This document shows, one piece after another, positions 1 to 8,161 of a DNA stretch of 28,758 nucleotides. Under the pieces are notes generated by a model. That model did no database searches. It saw only the letters and a program-made list of their open reading frames with translations, and was not told the origin of the DNA. This stretch comes from Phoronis australis (lineage: Eukaryota; Phoronida; Phoronidae): assembly GCA_002633005.1 (NCBI GenBank), contig NMRA01000078.1, forward strand, positions 706,277 to 735,034, written 5' to 3'. A program made the translations under genes and the position numbers. Each line of letters begins with the position of its first letter. Position 1 is the stretch's first letter.

Positions 1-49
1 CGCCCGTCCACTCCAAACCCACACAAATTTGGCTGCAGAGCGGTAGTAT

Positions 50-355
50 TTGTCGCCGCGCTTAACAACAACACGAGCCGCCATTGAAAATCGGACCACG
101 CTTTACCCAGATGCCCCAGCAATGTTGACAATTTACGTTCCTCCGAAAAAAAGACTTCCGCTTTCCGAGGTGAACGTCGTCTGCAACGCCGCGGTAAGAA
201 AGGAATTTGCCGCGGAAATTTCATATCAAATCCGATTTTTTTTACGCGGAAATATAAAAAAAGCGGAAAGCACATTTCAAAAAAGCGGAAATCTGCGTTT
301 CCGCGGAAAATTCCAAGCCCTGATAGATACACTCCTAGCAAGAAATCATGTTTAA
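50..355. repeat. GCGGAAA-rich repeat fragment
   Basis: The motif GCGGAAA recurs five times between about 212 and 310, spaced by roughly 17 to 32 bases, twice as CCGCGGAAA. The stretch is open in one plus frame but has no ATG at the frame's nominal start and a low-complexity, basic translation. I read it as part of a dispersed repeat rather than a gene. A GCCGCCATT box at 77-85 resembles a YY1 site, but such boxes occur several times in the window. Confidence 0.35.
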
Positions 356-837
356 AGCCAATCTTCAACGGTAACACATGTACATGGGGTTCCTACAGTA
401 TGTTAAGAGCATCCCTCTGAGCCCGCTAGTGCCATAAATTGCCAAATGTAACGAACTGTCAGGCGCATTAGCTTGCTTTTGTCTACCTTCACCACGACAA
501 TCACCTTTTAATTCAAACAGCTACGAATAACACCCGCACGCAATGGTGTTCTATTCAGGCACCTATTCAATACAGAATTTTGTTGTTTGTGCTGGGATCT
601 CACGGTGACGCAACAGGGCCAGAAATGGCAGCTTCACTTATCATTTGACGGGCTAACATTTGCGTGATTGAACTCGCGTTTTCTTATTTTACTAAGGCTT
701 TGCTAGGACTTTCTGGTTAGCCCAATACATCTAAAATAACAAATTTCCATTGAAGTTAGTATTTTATGGTCTAGGAAGAGCATGGACACTTAATTCACCA
801 AGCTTGAATAAACCTTACTGAGTACCATTAGCTTAAA
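356..837. other. Unassigned intergenic or intronic DNA
   Basis: No open frame, repeat or RNA gene could be supported here. A minus-strand donor-like GAAG/GTAGAC lies near 483, but no convincing exon goes with it. Confidence 0.4.
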
Positions 838-1205
838 GTACACAAGTTTATTTTAAGCTAAGCCAATACTATTTAAGATAAGTCAATACTATTAAGATAG
901 GCCTATATTATTTAAGATAGTCCAATATCATTTAAGATCTATCAATATTACTTAAGTTAGGCCAATACTACATATGATAGGCCAATATTGATAGGTCAAT
1001 ATTACTAAAGATAGGCCAATATTATTCAAGGTAGACCAATATATTATTTAAGGTAGAACAACATTACTTAAGCTAGGCCAATATTACTCAAGCCTGGTCA
1101 ATATAACTTAAGATGGGCCAATACTATTTAAGATAAGCCAATACTATTAAGATAGGCCTATATTATTTATGCTTGGCCAATATTATCTATTCTCGGCCAA
1201 TATCA
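838..1205. repeat. Degenerate ~20-bp tandem array (TTAAGATAGGCCAATATTAT)
   Basis: About 15 imperfect units of roughly 18 to 22 bases follow the consensus TTAAGATAGGCCAATATTAT. A segment of about 45 bases near 868-913 recurs almost unchanged near 1127-1171, so blocks of several units have been copied within the array. The units share a TTAAG core with the unrelated arrays at 4.3 and 6.8 kb. It is a minisatellite in presumed intergenic or intronic DNA and codes for nothing visible. Confidence 0.85.
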
Positions 1206-1373
1206 TAAACTTTCTGAAATACCTTATTCAAATTTTCACACCAAGCTCAAACAACGTTGCTCCCAATAATCCAGACGTCTTTTGGTTTAGCATATTGAAG
1301 TGTATTGTGCAATAAATACAAGTTCATTTTGACCATTTTATCAACAAGATTAAAAATTACAAGAAAAGTTTAC

Positions 1374-1403
1374 CTTATAGTTGGCATGATTAGCACTGTT
1401 TAG
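1374..1403 (-). CDS. Candidate 30-bp mini-exon, phase 0-0
   Basis: On the minus strand an acceptor ending GGTGACAG precedes 30 bases that read LNSANHANYK, followed by the donor AAG/GTAAAC. The exon is a whole number of codons and stays in phase 0. That fits directly after the 57-bp phase 0-0 exon at 1690-1634, about 230 bases upstream on the same strand. If real it would be part of the C-terminal, probably cytoplasmic, part of the minus-strand gene. At this size a chance pair of splice signals is quite possible. Confidence 0.25.
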
Positions 1404-1633
1404 CTGTCACCAAACATTTGACAAAATTTGGCATACTGATGCAGCAATGTAGCAAGCATTTATACTTGAAAAGCATCAATATCAGCAATCCTTTTCGTCT
1501 TTGAAAATGGACATTAAAGCGCGTTTCAAACTTTCGAGGGCTGGCAAGGGTAAAGTCTTTTATTCAGCATTTTAACTAATCCAGAAATAATGAACATTAG
1601 CCAACATCGGGCAAACAAAGAAAAAATCCTTAC

Positions 1634-1690
1634 ATCATCCTCTGACTTGGAACCAGGCTTCCTCACAACAATTCTGACACTGTGTTTTTC
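1634..1690 (-). CDS. Candidate 57-bp exon with basic/acidic tail sequence, phase 0-0
   Basis: The acceptor is strong: a T-rich tract ending TTTATTTGCAG at 1691-1693. The 57 bases read EKHSVRIVVRKPGSKSEDD in phase 0 and end at the donor GATGAT/GTAAGG. The other two frames contain stops. The mix of basic residues, serines and an acidic end suits a juxtamembrane or cytoplasmic segment, but no family is recognised. Phase 0 entry matches the phase 0 exit of the Thr/Pro-rich exon at 2537-2425, so the two could be joined. Confidence 0.45.
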
Positions 1691-2424
1691 CTGCAAATAA
1701 AAAAGAAGTTAAAATTCCAGACACGGATTTGTTGTTTAAACATCTCGTGTTGCTACACAAGATAGTTTGAGCACATTCACTGTCTTGGCATTTTCCACAC
1801 TAAAGATAGGCACTTTAAACAATCAGCGGATTTTGACAAAAAATTCATAAGCCATAATTATTGGATCAATTAACAGCACCTATGGATCTGCAAGTTGTGC
1901 AAGTCTGCAAAGCACTTGAAGCAGACTGACTTTCAGCGTGACAAACTGCCCAACACAGCATGCATGCTGCCCAATGTTTTACACACATGCCTACCATCAG
2001 AAAAGAAAGACTTGTAAAACAAGTCAAACATTATGAAATGGTGAGCAAAATAATGATCAGCAAGTCTCAGATTAATTAATGTTAAAGTCAATGTTCTGAC
2101 GCCAATCCGATGAGTTTCCTAATGAAAAATGGTCACATCGGACAACAGGGGCCATGACCAGGAAGTGACTACCAATATGGACCGTGTCGTGTGCCCACAT
2201 GAAATCAAAATTCCTCTACCCAGGTCATCTCAATCTCACAACATCAGTGGACCACAGAGTGAAATCGTTTGATACTGATACTGGTCAGCAGTTCCTTGAT
2301 GACCAGCAGATTGCCACCTGCTTCCAAATATGGCCACTACATCCAATCCAAAAAAAATCACCCAGTCCTGCTTGCCCATCAGGATAGAGCTCAAATCTGC
2401 AGGAGGCACCACCCAACATAACAC
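1691..2424. other. Presumed intron sequence
   Basis: No supported gene, repeat or RNA is visible. The stretch separates two minus-strand candidate exons. Several acceptor-like pyrimidine tracts on the minus strand lack matching donors. Confidence 0.4.
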
Positions 2425-2537
2425 CTCAGCAGAAACACTGCTTATACTAACATGCTCTTTGCTGACAGTGGGCGCCACTTTAGGAGGCACAGGAGTGGTC
2501 TGTATTGTGGTGACCTTCAGTGTAGGGGAGCTGGTGT
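2425..2537 (-). CDS. Candidate Thr/Pro-rich exon of the minus-strand gene
   Basis: A long pyrimidine-rich acceptor ending CCGTTTTGCAG (AG at 2539-2538) opens an exon in phase 1 whose translation begins DTSSPTLKVTTIQTTPVPPK. It continues with more Ser, Val and Pro, which resembles a short mucin-like or stalk segment. The best donor is GCTGAG/GTGTTA after 2425, leaving in phase 0. The open frame runs on to 2236, so a later donor is possible; that stretch includes a short hydrophobic run. Composition and entry phase match the larger Ser/Thr-rich exons at 8.1 and 14.2 kb. Phase 1 entry does not fit a direct join from the phase 0 end of the 7476 exon. Confidence 0.4.
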
Positions 2538-3290
2538 CTGCAAAACGGAATGAGAACTGATTCAATGGAACATTACAACAACCAGACGAGGTCCTACACT
2601 ACACAGAATGCAAGACAGTTTTTGCCTAGTGTTTTTCGTAGTGACAATTGCTCGCATTTCAACAGGAATGCACAACTCACGAAATTCGCTGAAGTGGCAA
2701 CACGGATAGAATTAACCAGAAGCCCATCAAAATGCCGAAAATCAGGTACGTGTGGAATTTCAAGCAAACACATGTTCATAATTGCTGACAAACTGCTGCT
2801 TTGACTTACTGAGTAGTCTATTATCCCAGTAGATATACTTTAGGAATACCGAATGGCTTCAGCTGTTTGGTTTAAGCAGGTGATGCAGTCGCTTTCAACA
2901 ATAAAAAAACGGTAATTAAATTAATTAAATTAATGTATCTACTGCGTGCATGCAATGTTGTTGAAAGCTGGGTGAAAAGTAGTCCACCAAAGAGGAGCCA
3001 TGATTGCATTTCACTTATTCAAGCTCTACATATGCAGGACTTTATTCACGTCATTTTCTGTATCTCAGCTTGTGGTTTTGGGTAAATGTATTTCTAAATG
3101 TAACTCAATATTTGGTACATTGCAGTTAGAACACAATATGGCGGGACAGAAAATTTTGTATATTACGAAAGTTTTGTACAAGAGTAAACAGGAAGACAAT
3201 TTTGCTTGATTGGCTGTCAGCAACAAACACAAGATTAAATTTTGAACATTTTTGGCAATACAGGGAGTGTTTGAAAATTAAAAAATGGCA
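2538..3290. other. Presumed intron, no gene recognised
   Basis: Several short frames are open here on both strands, but none has a start in good context, compositional bias or paired splice signals. A short ATTAAATTAATTAAATT run occurs near 2915. Confidence 0.35.
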
Positions 3291-4634
3291 ATTTCTGTTA
3301 AACTTTAAGGACGTTTCATCGTACTCAACATTTAAGTATGCCACTGTGTCCCTATAAGCTTCCTGTAGTCATCAAGAGACTTCAGACATCAACCACAAGG
3401 AAGCACTCTACATACAACTCTTTACTGTTACGAGATTACAAAAGCATCTGTCCTTGACCCTATTTTAATTCAGGTGTGTATGTGATGGGCAATTTCTATC
3501 ATTTACAGACATTTCGCAGCATTGGGACAGTTTTGTATGAGGCATTTGAATAGAGGAAATTAGACAGCAGGACAATAGAAAAGTTATACGAATTGCTCGA
3601 CAACCTCACTGCAATAGATCATCACTCAATACAGGTCAGTGTTACTCTCTATCTCCACCTAGTGACAAAGTGGATTTCATCACAATGCTGCTATATTGGA
3701 AAATGGCTATTGGCATTTGTAAGCTCCCCCCCCCTCCTTTACTGTCACACACAGCACAGATCAGCCAATACCTTGTTGTGTAGATAGTCTGACATCTTGC
3801 TGTGTTGTTGGACCCTCAGTAGTAACCATGGTGTCCTCAACTGCCTGAAATATGGCGATATAAACTGGTATAAATAAGAAAGGCAAGTCTGCTGCATAGA
3901 CTCATCATCAAGTCTGCAGTCACTCATGAGACACTTGCAGCAGGGGGTCTTCCTTTACACAAGAGGGAGTGAGTTAAGTTTCAGTGATTACAAATTCCTA
4001 CGCCTGCAATCCAACACTTATTGCATGATCACTGGCAGTGGAAGCCATCTTGTTAGTACTACGAGAACGTCAGCAACACGTCACATACTTTTGATTTTCA
4101 AGGCAAAAACAGCTTCACTACCATTGAACTGGACATAAGAATGTCTGCCAAAAATTCAAATGTTGGGTTAAAAACATCTAAAAATGGTGCGATTTGCCTT
4201 CAAATGCGAAAATACCGTCACAATAAAACCAGATATCCTTCCATCACAAAAAATGTTCGACATAGCCCTTACAAAAATGAACTTGAGTTTTTCGCTGAAA
4301 ACTTAAGTGTTTGGAAAATAATTAAGTTTTAGAGGAAAAACTTAAGTTCTTCTGAAAAACTTAAGTATTTCAGCACAATGTTAAGTTTTTCAGAGAACTT
4401 AGGGTTTTCAGAAATCTTAAGCTTTTTCAGATGTAAAACTTAAGTTTTCACAAATAAACTTAAGTTTCAAGTAATAACTTAAGTTTTCATGAAAACTTAA
4501 GTTTATCACAAAACTTAAGTTTTTGAAAACCTTAAGTTTTTAGAACTTATGTTTTTGAAAACTTAAGTTATGAAATCTTAAGTTCGTTTCAAAAAACTTG
4601 TTCCAAAATACTTAAGTTTTGGCCAAAAACTTAA
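3291..4634. repeat. 1.35-kb direct repeat, copy A
   Basis: This block is repeated at 5805-7166 with an offset of 2514 bases and only a few scattered substitutions over most of its length. Shared landmarks include a run of nine C near 3727 and the CTTAAG minisatellite at the right end. Copy A lacks a 16-base stretch present in copy B near 6650 (inserted after ACTGGAC), and the minisatellites differ in unit number. Both copies carry the same short open frames. I treat these as non-coding because they lack good starts and simply mirror the duplication. It could be a recent segmental duplication, a transposable element or an assembly of two alleles. Confidence 0.9.
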
Positions 4635-4689
4635 GTTTTCGTGCATGAAAACTTAAGATCTTCAGATCAAGTTTTTCAATGAAAACTTA
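4279..4689. repeat. Palindromic CTTAAG minisatellite, copy A
   Basis: More than 20 copies of a 12 to 20 base unit built on AAACTTAAGTTTT, with CTTAAG at the centre of each perfect palindrome. The units are separated by short A/T-rich spacers such as TCAGA and TGAAA. Each unit could fold into a short hairpin in single-stranded DNA or RNA. The array closes copy A of the 1.35-kb repeat and extends slightly beyond the duplicated part. Confidence 0.9.
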
Positions 4690-4827
4690 AAGGCTAATGC
4701 CACCCGATTTAATTAGTCTTTTTTACCGTCTTAATCGGTCTGGGGCCACATCGGCTCGTACACGGTCGACCTTACCTTGCCGAGAGGTGTCGCGTTAGCC
4801 TGTGAGGAAGGTGAGAAAGTCCGCAGC

Positions 4828-4835
4828 GACGTCAG
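4828..4835. promoter_or_regulatory. CRE-like site upstream of the THAP ORF
   Basis: GACGTCAG lies 28 bases upstream of the THAP start codon in a local CpG-rich patch (about 4735-4870) that stands out from the AT-rich surroundings. This suggests a TATA-less promoter or 5' UTR. No TATA box or initiator can be placed with confidence. A perfect minus-strand splice donor, GGCAAG/GTAAGG, sits just beyond at 4770-4775, so divergent transcription is possible. Confidence 0.3.
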
Positions 4836-4862
4836 TGGTTCGTATGCAGAGTGAATTCCGCC

Positions 4863-5222
4863 ATGGTGTGGTGTGTCGTTCCTGCCTGTTCGAACTATGA
4901 AGCGGCGAGGAAAGCGGGTACATCGTTTTTTCGATTTCCTCGAGAGCCCGAAATGTTTCGGAAGTGGCTCGCGGCAATGAAAAATGACAAGTACGGAGTT
5001 CATACCAAGTACGAGGCCGTGAAACATCTCCGTGTCTGTGTCCGACATTTCGTGGACAGTGATTTCACTGACGAATTCCGGCTTGCCAAACAGCTCATGC
5101 CAGGGCAGAAAAAGCAACCGAGGCTGAAGTCAGATGCTGTGCCTATTGTGTTTGCGTTCGGCAGGCAGGAAGCAAAGAAACGTGGATCAGTTGTTTCCAT
5201 TATGGTGCAGTTAGCGCACTGA
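4863..5222 (+). CDS. THAP-domain zinc-finger protein (exon or short gene)
   Basis: The first in-frame ATG has a good initiation context (GCCATGG) and opens a 119-residue frame. Residues 1-97 form a THAP domain, the C2CH zinc-dependent DNA-binding module found in THAP proteins and P-element transposases. The zinc ligands would be C4, C9, C59 and H62, with W35 as the invariant tryptophan. The domain closes with DAVPIVF (91-97), matching the family's AVPTIF box. Only about 22 residues follow, and this tail overlaps an opposite-strand P2X7-like fragment. The true protein may therefore continue through a missed splice site, or be truncated here. It sits between the two 1.35-kb direct repeats. A transposon origin is possible, but no transposase catalytic domain is seen. 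Domain assignment is firm; completeness of the gene is not. Confidence 0.8.
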   Translation: MVWCVVPACSNYEAARKAGTSFFRFPREPEMFRKWLAAMKNDKYGVHTKYEAVKHLRVCVRHFVDSDFTDEFRLAKQLMPGQKKQPRLKSDAVPIVFAFGRQEAKKRGSVVSIMVQLAH

Positions 5223-5409
5223 CACCATGAGACGGTTTTCGGAACTATCCATCTGCTCCATTGTTTGTGCACGTTCACGGCGCCTCTCTAATACTTCTTG
5301 ATCAGTGTACTCTAGCTGGTTCGAACTGATATCCTGAGAAAACTAACGATCTACCTGGGAAGTCTTCGTCAGATGAGTACTCCTCCAAGTCGGGACTGCG
5401 AGTTGCCAT
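5186..5409 (-). pseudogene. Frameshifted fragment resembling the P2X7 C-terminal Zn ballast domain
   Basis: Minus strand from an ATG at 5409 (context AACATGG). The first frame reads MATRSPDLEEYSSDEDFPGR, followed by a GYQFEP motif. A one-base frame shift leads to YTDQEVLERRRERAQ (from about 5309). A second shift leads to VSWCQCANCTIMETT (5233-5189). An acidic start, a YxFEP box, an Arg/Glu-rich segment and a WCxCxxC motif, in that order, are what I know from intronless invertebrate proteins bearing the P2X7 cytoplasmic ballast domain. The later cysteines and histidines are absent, because the similarity stops where the antisense THAP sequence begins. The two shifts suggest decay, although sequencing indels are an alternative. 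Confidence 0.6.
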
Positions 5410-5804
5410 GTTGACGTTTATTACTAAGCGTTCTGTTTCAAAATGAATTATTCTCACCCTAACCAATACTTGTATATAAAACTGAAAGAAAGTGTGTCCC
5501 ATTAGATGCAATTTGTAATGCCTTTGGAGTGTTCGTGAGTGCAAAAGATTTGAGAAGCCAGCAGTGAATAAATCACTGCGTTACCGGCTTTAGGTGCAAT
5601 AAAACTAATTTGACCGGACACCGAGGCCGTGTGAGCGAAAGCTAATTCAGTGTTTGCTGACAGAATCTGTTGTGAAACAAGAACTCGATATTCCATCCCA
5701 CGGCCAGGTGTTAGGGGAATCTTTAGTTACTTATACATTATTCAAATAATGATTGTCAATGTACAACTTCTGCCCTGGCGGTTCTGTGGCCAAACGGGAA
5801 CCTN
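5410..5804. other. Spacer between the P2X7-like fragment and repeat copy B
   Basis: No gene is supported. Two AATAAA hexamers occur on the plus strand (near 5567 and 5599). They could serve as polyadenylation signals for the plus-strand THAP transcript about 350 bases downstream of its stop. The stretch ends in the single N at 5804, immediately before copy B starts. Confidence 0.35.
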
Positions 5805-7166
5805 ATTTCTGTTCAATTTTAAGGATGTTTCATTGTACTCAACATTTAAGTATGCCACTGTGTCCCTATAAGCTTCCTGTAGTCATCAAGAGACTTCAGA
5901 CATCAACCACAGGGAAGCACTCTACATACAACTCTTTACTGTTACGAGATTACAAAAGCATCTGTCCTTGACCCTATTTTAATTCAGGTGTGTATGTGAT
6001 GGGCAATTTCTATCATTTACAGACATTTCGCAGCATTGGGACAGTTTTGTATGAGGCATTTGAATAGAGGAAATTAGACAGCAGGACAATAGAAAAGTTA
6101 TACGAATTGCTCGACAACCTCACTGCAATAGATCATCACTCAATACAGGTCAGTGTTACTCTCTATCTCCACCTAGTGACAAAGTGGATTTCATCACAAT
6201 GCTGCTATATTGGAAAATGGCTATTGGCATTTGTAAGCTCCCCCCCCCTCCTTTACTGTCACACACAGCACAGATCAGCCAATACCTTGTTGTGTAGATA
6301 GTCTGACATCTTGCTGTGTTGTTGGACCCTCAGTAGTAACCATGGTGTCCTCAACTGCCTGAAATATGGCGATATAAACTGGTATAAATAAGAAAGGCAA
6401 GTCTGCTGCATAGACTCATCATCAAGTCTGCAGTCACTCATGAGACACTTGCAGCAGGGGGTCTTCCTTGACACAAGAGGGAGTGAGTTAAGTTTCAGTG
6501 ATTACAAATTCGTACGCCTGCAATCCAACACTTATTGCATGATCACTGGCAGTGGAAGCCATCTTGTTAGTACTACGAGAACGTCAGCAACACGTCACAT
6601 ACTTTTGATTTTCAAGGCAAAAACAGCTTCACTACCATTGAACTGGACTTTCTTTAAAGTGCGCATAAGAATGTCTGCCAAAATTCAAATATTGGGTTAA
6701 AAACATCTAAAAATGGTGCGATTTGCCTTCAAATGCAAAAATACCGTCACAATAAAACCAGATATCCTTCCATCACAAAAATGTTCGACATAGCCCTTAC
6801 AAAAATGAACTTGAGTTTTTCGCTGAAAACTTAAGTTTTTGGAAAATAACTTAAGTTTTAGAGGAAAAACTTAAGTTCTTCTGAAAAACTTAAGTATTTC
6901 AGCACAATGTTAAGTTTTTCAGAGAACTTAGGGTTTTCAGAAATCTTAAGCTTTTTCATATGTAAAACTTAGGTTTTCACAAATAAACTTAAGTAATAAC
7001 TTAAGTTTTCATGAAAACTTAAGTTTTTTGTACTAACAAAACTTAAGTTTTTCTGATAACTTAAGTTTATCACAAAACTTAAGTTTTTGAAAACTTAAAT
7101 TATGAAATCTTAAATTCGTTTCAAAAAACTTGTTCCAAAATACTTAAGTTTTGGCCAAAAACTTAA
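5805..7166. repeat. 1.35-kb direct repeat, copy B
   Basis: Near-identical to 3291-4634. Four of the differences fall in the first 30 bases, then dozens of bases are identical. Copy B begins on the base after the N at 5804. It has an extra 16-base segment containing CTTTAAAGTGCGC near 6650 and a different number of CTTAAG units at its right end. Its right flank is unrelated to the right flank of copy A, so the two are separate loci in this assembly, not an extended tandem. Confidence 0.9.
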
Positions 7167-7170
7167 AACT
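6805..7170. repeat. Palindromic CTTAAG minisatellite, copy B
   Basis: Same AAACTTAAGTTTT unit as at 4279-4689, at the right end of copy B. Unit order is conserved at both ends of the array, but several units have been gained or lost in the middle (near 6980-7070). This is the expected behaviour of a minisatellite after duplication. Confidence 0.9.
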
Positions 7171-7475
7171 TTTGTAAGGGAACTGCCCACTTTTATGAAA
7201 GTGGTTTCAAATTTTTCCTTTATCAATTATTTCAGGGCTTCAAAATTGGCAGATTATTAGTTCGAGACTAGGCTCTTTGAGTCTCACCGTATGCCGAGGA
7301 TTAATTTCAATAACGACCAATTGACAGTCTTTTGCAAACACATAAATTATTTCTCATCCGAGCAAAAAGATATTAGACCAACTTTACTGTCACAGTGGTC
7401 AGTAGTAATCTACTGAATCAAAAAGTTTACTCCTGACATAACGCAGGTATATACCCACTTTGAAAGAAGACATAC
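7167..7475. other. Presumed intron flanking the mucin-like exon
   Basis: No repeat or RNA was identified. On the minus strand a 34-codon open segment (about 7350-7246) contains QLVVIEINPRHT and a donor-like ACG/GTGAGA at 7287-7282. It lacks a convincing acceptor, so I do not call it an exon. Confidence 0.3.
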
Positions 7476-8161
7476 CGGAGTGGTTTCCATAACCTTGATA
7501 GTAGATGTTAATTCAGGAACAGCAGTCACAGCAACAGTTGTCTCGGCAACAGTTGTCTCAGCAGTAGTTATCTCTTCAATAGTAGTCATAGCAATCACTT
7601 TTGAAGCAGTAGTCGTATGCGCAACAGTAGTTTCGTCAACAGTCGTCTCTGCATTTGTAGAGGCAACAAGGGTCGCTACCGAAGTAGTAGTAGTTGCAGC
7701 AACGGTCGTCTCGGTAACTGTGGTCGGCTCAGCGACTGTGGTTGGGGCAACGGTCATCTCGGCAACTGTGCTTGGGGCAACGGTCGTCTCGGCAACTGTG
7801 GTAGGTGCAGCGGATGTCTCGGCAACTGTGGTAGGGGCAGCGGTCGTCTTGGCAACTGTGGTTGGGGCAGGGGTCGTCTCGGCAACTGTGGTTGGAGCAG
7901 CGGTCGTCTCGGCAACTGTGGTTGAGGCAGCGATTGTCTCAGCAACTGTGGTTGGAGCAGCAGTTGTTTCGGCAACTGTGGTTGGAGCAGCAGTTGTCTT
8001 GGCAACAGTAGTCGCAGCAGCAGTTGTTTCAATGGCAGCAACAGTCGTCTTAGCAACAGTCGTCTTGGCAACAGTTGTCATAACAATAGGTGTTTCAGCA
8101 ACCGTCGTCGTGGCAATAATTGCAACTGGGGTTGTTGCAGACTGTTCATTTCTTGTAGCAA
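7476..8161 (-). CDS. Mucin-like Thr/Ala/Pro-rich exon
   Basis: The acceptor TTATTCTGTATTTCTGTAG (AG at 8163-8162) opens this exon in phase 1. The first residues are ATRNEQSATTPV. The donor CCG/GTATGT at 7475 closes it in phase 0. Between them lie 228 codons dominated by Thr, Ala, Val and Pro, with a tandem decapeptide close to TVAETTAAPT repeated about nine times and looser copies on both sides. Such sequences are dense O-glycosylation targets in mucins and stalks of cell-surface proteins. There are no Cys residues and no recognised domain. Upstream hydrophobic codons (8200-8165) precede the acceptor and lack an ATG, so they are probably intronic. The other strand is also open, but reads as a Val/Ala monotony without splice signals. 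Confidence 0.65.
7727..8010. repeat. 30-bp coding minisatellite
   Basis: Nine or so 30-base units, plus-strand form GTGGTTGGAGCAGCGGTCGT followed by CTCGGCAACT. The length is a multiple of three, so unit gain or loss keeps the minus-strand frame. Most changes between units fall at third positions or swap Ala, Pro, Ser and Thr in the minus-strand reading. Confidence 0.9.

Noticed and set aside
3593-4138. Short open frames present in both 1.35-kb copies
   Set aside because: Their presence twice only reflects the duplication. Starts are poor, frames overlap on both strands and no protein family is recognised.
4731-5117. 128-codon minus-strand frame
   Set aside because: It is the antisense of the THAP exon and its 5' flank, with no independent support.
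5314-5324. GGTTCGAAC resembling a tRNA B box
   Set aside because: No A box or cloverleaf fits around it; the bases encode part of the YQFEP motif of the P2X7-like fragment on the other strand.
838-7170. CRISPR-like or prokaryotic repeat arrays
   Set aside because: Units are directly adjacent and degenerate with no unique spacers, and the genome is animal; these are minisatellites.
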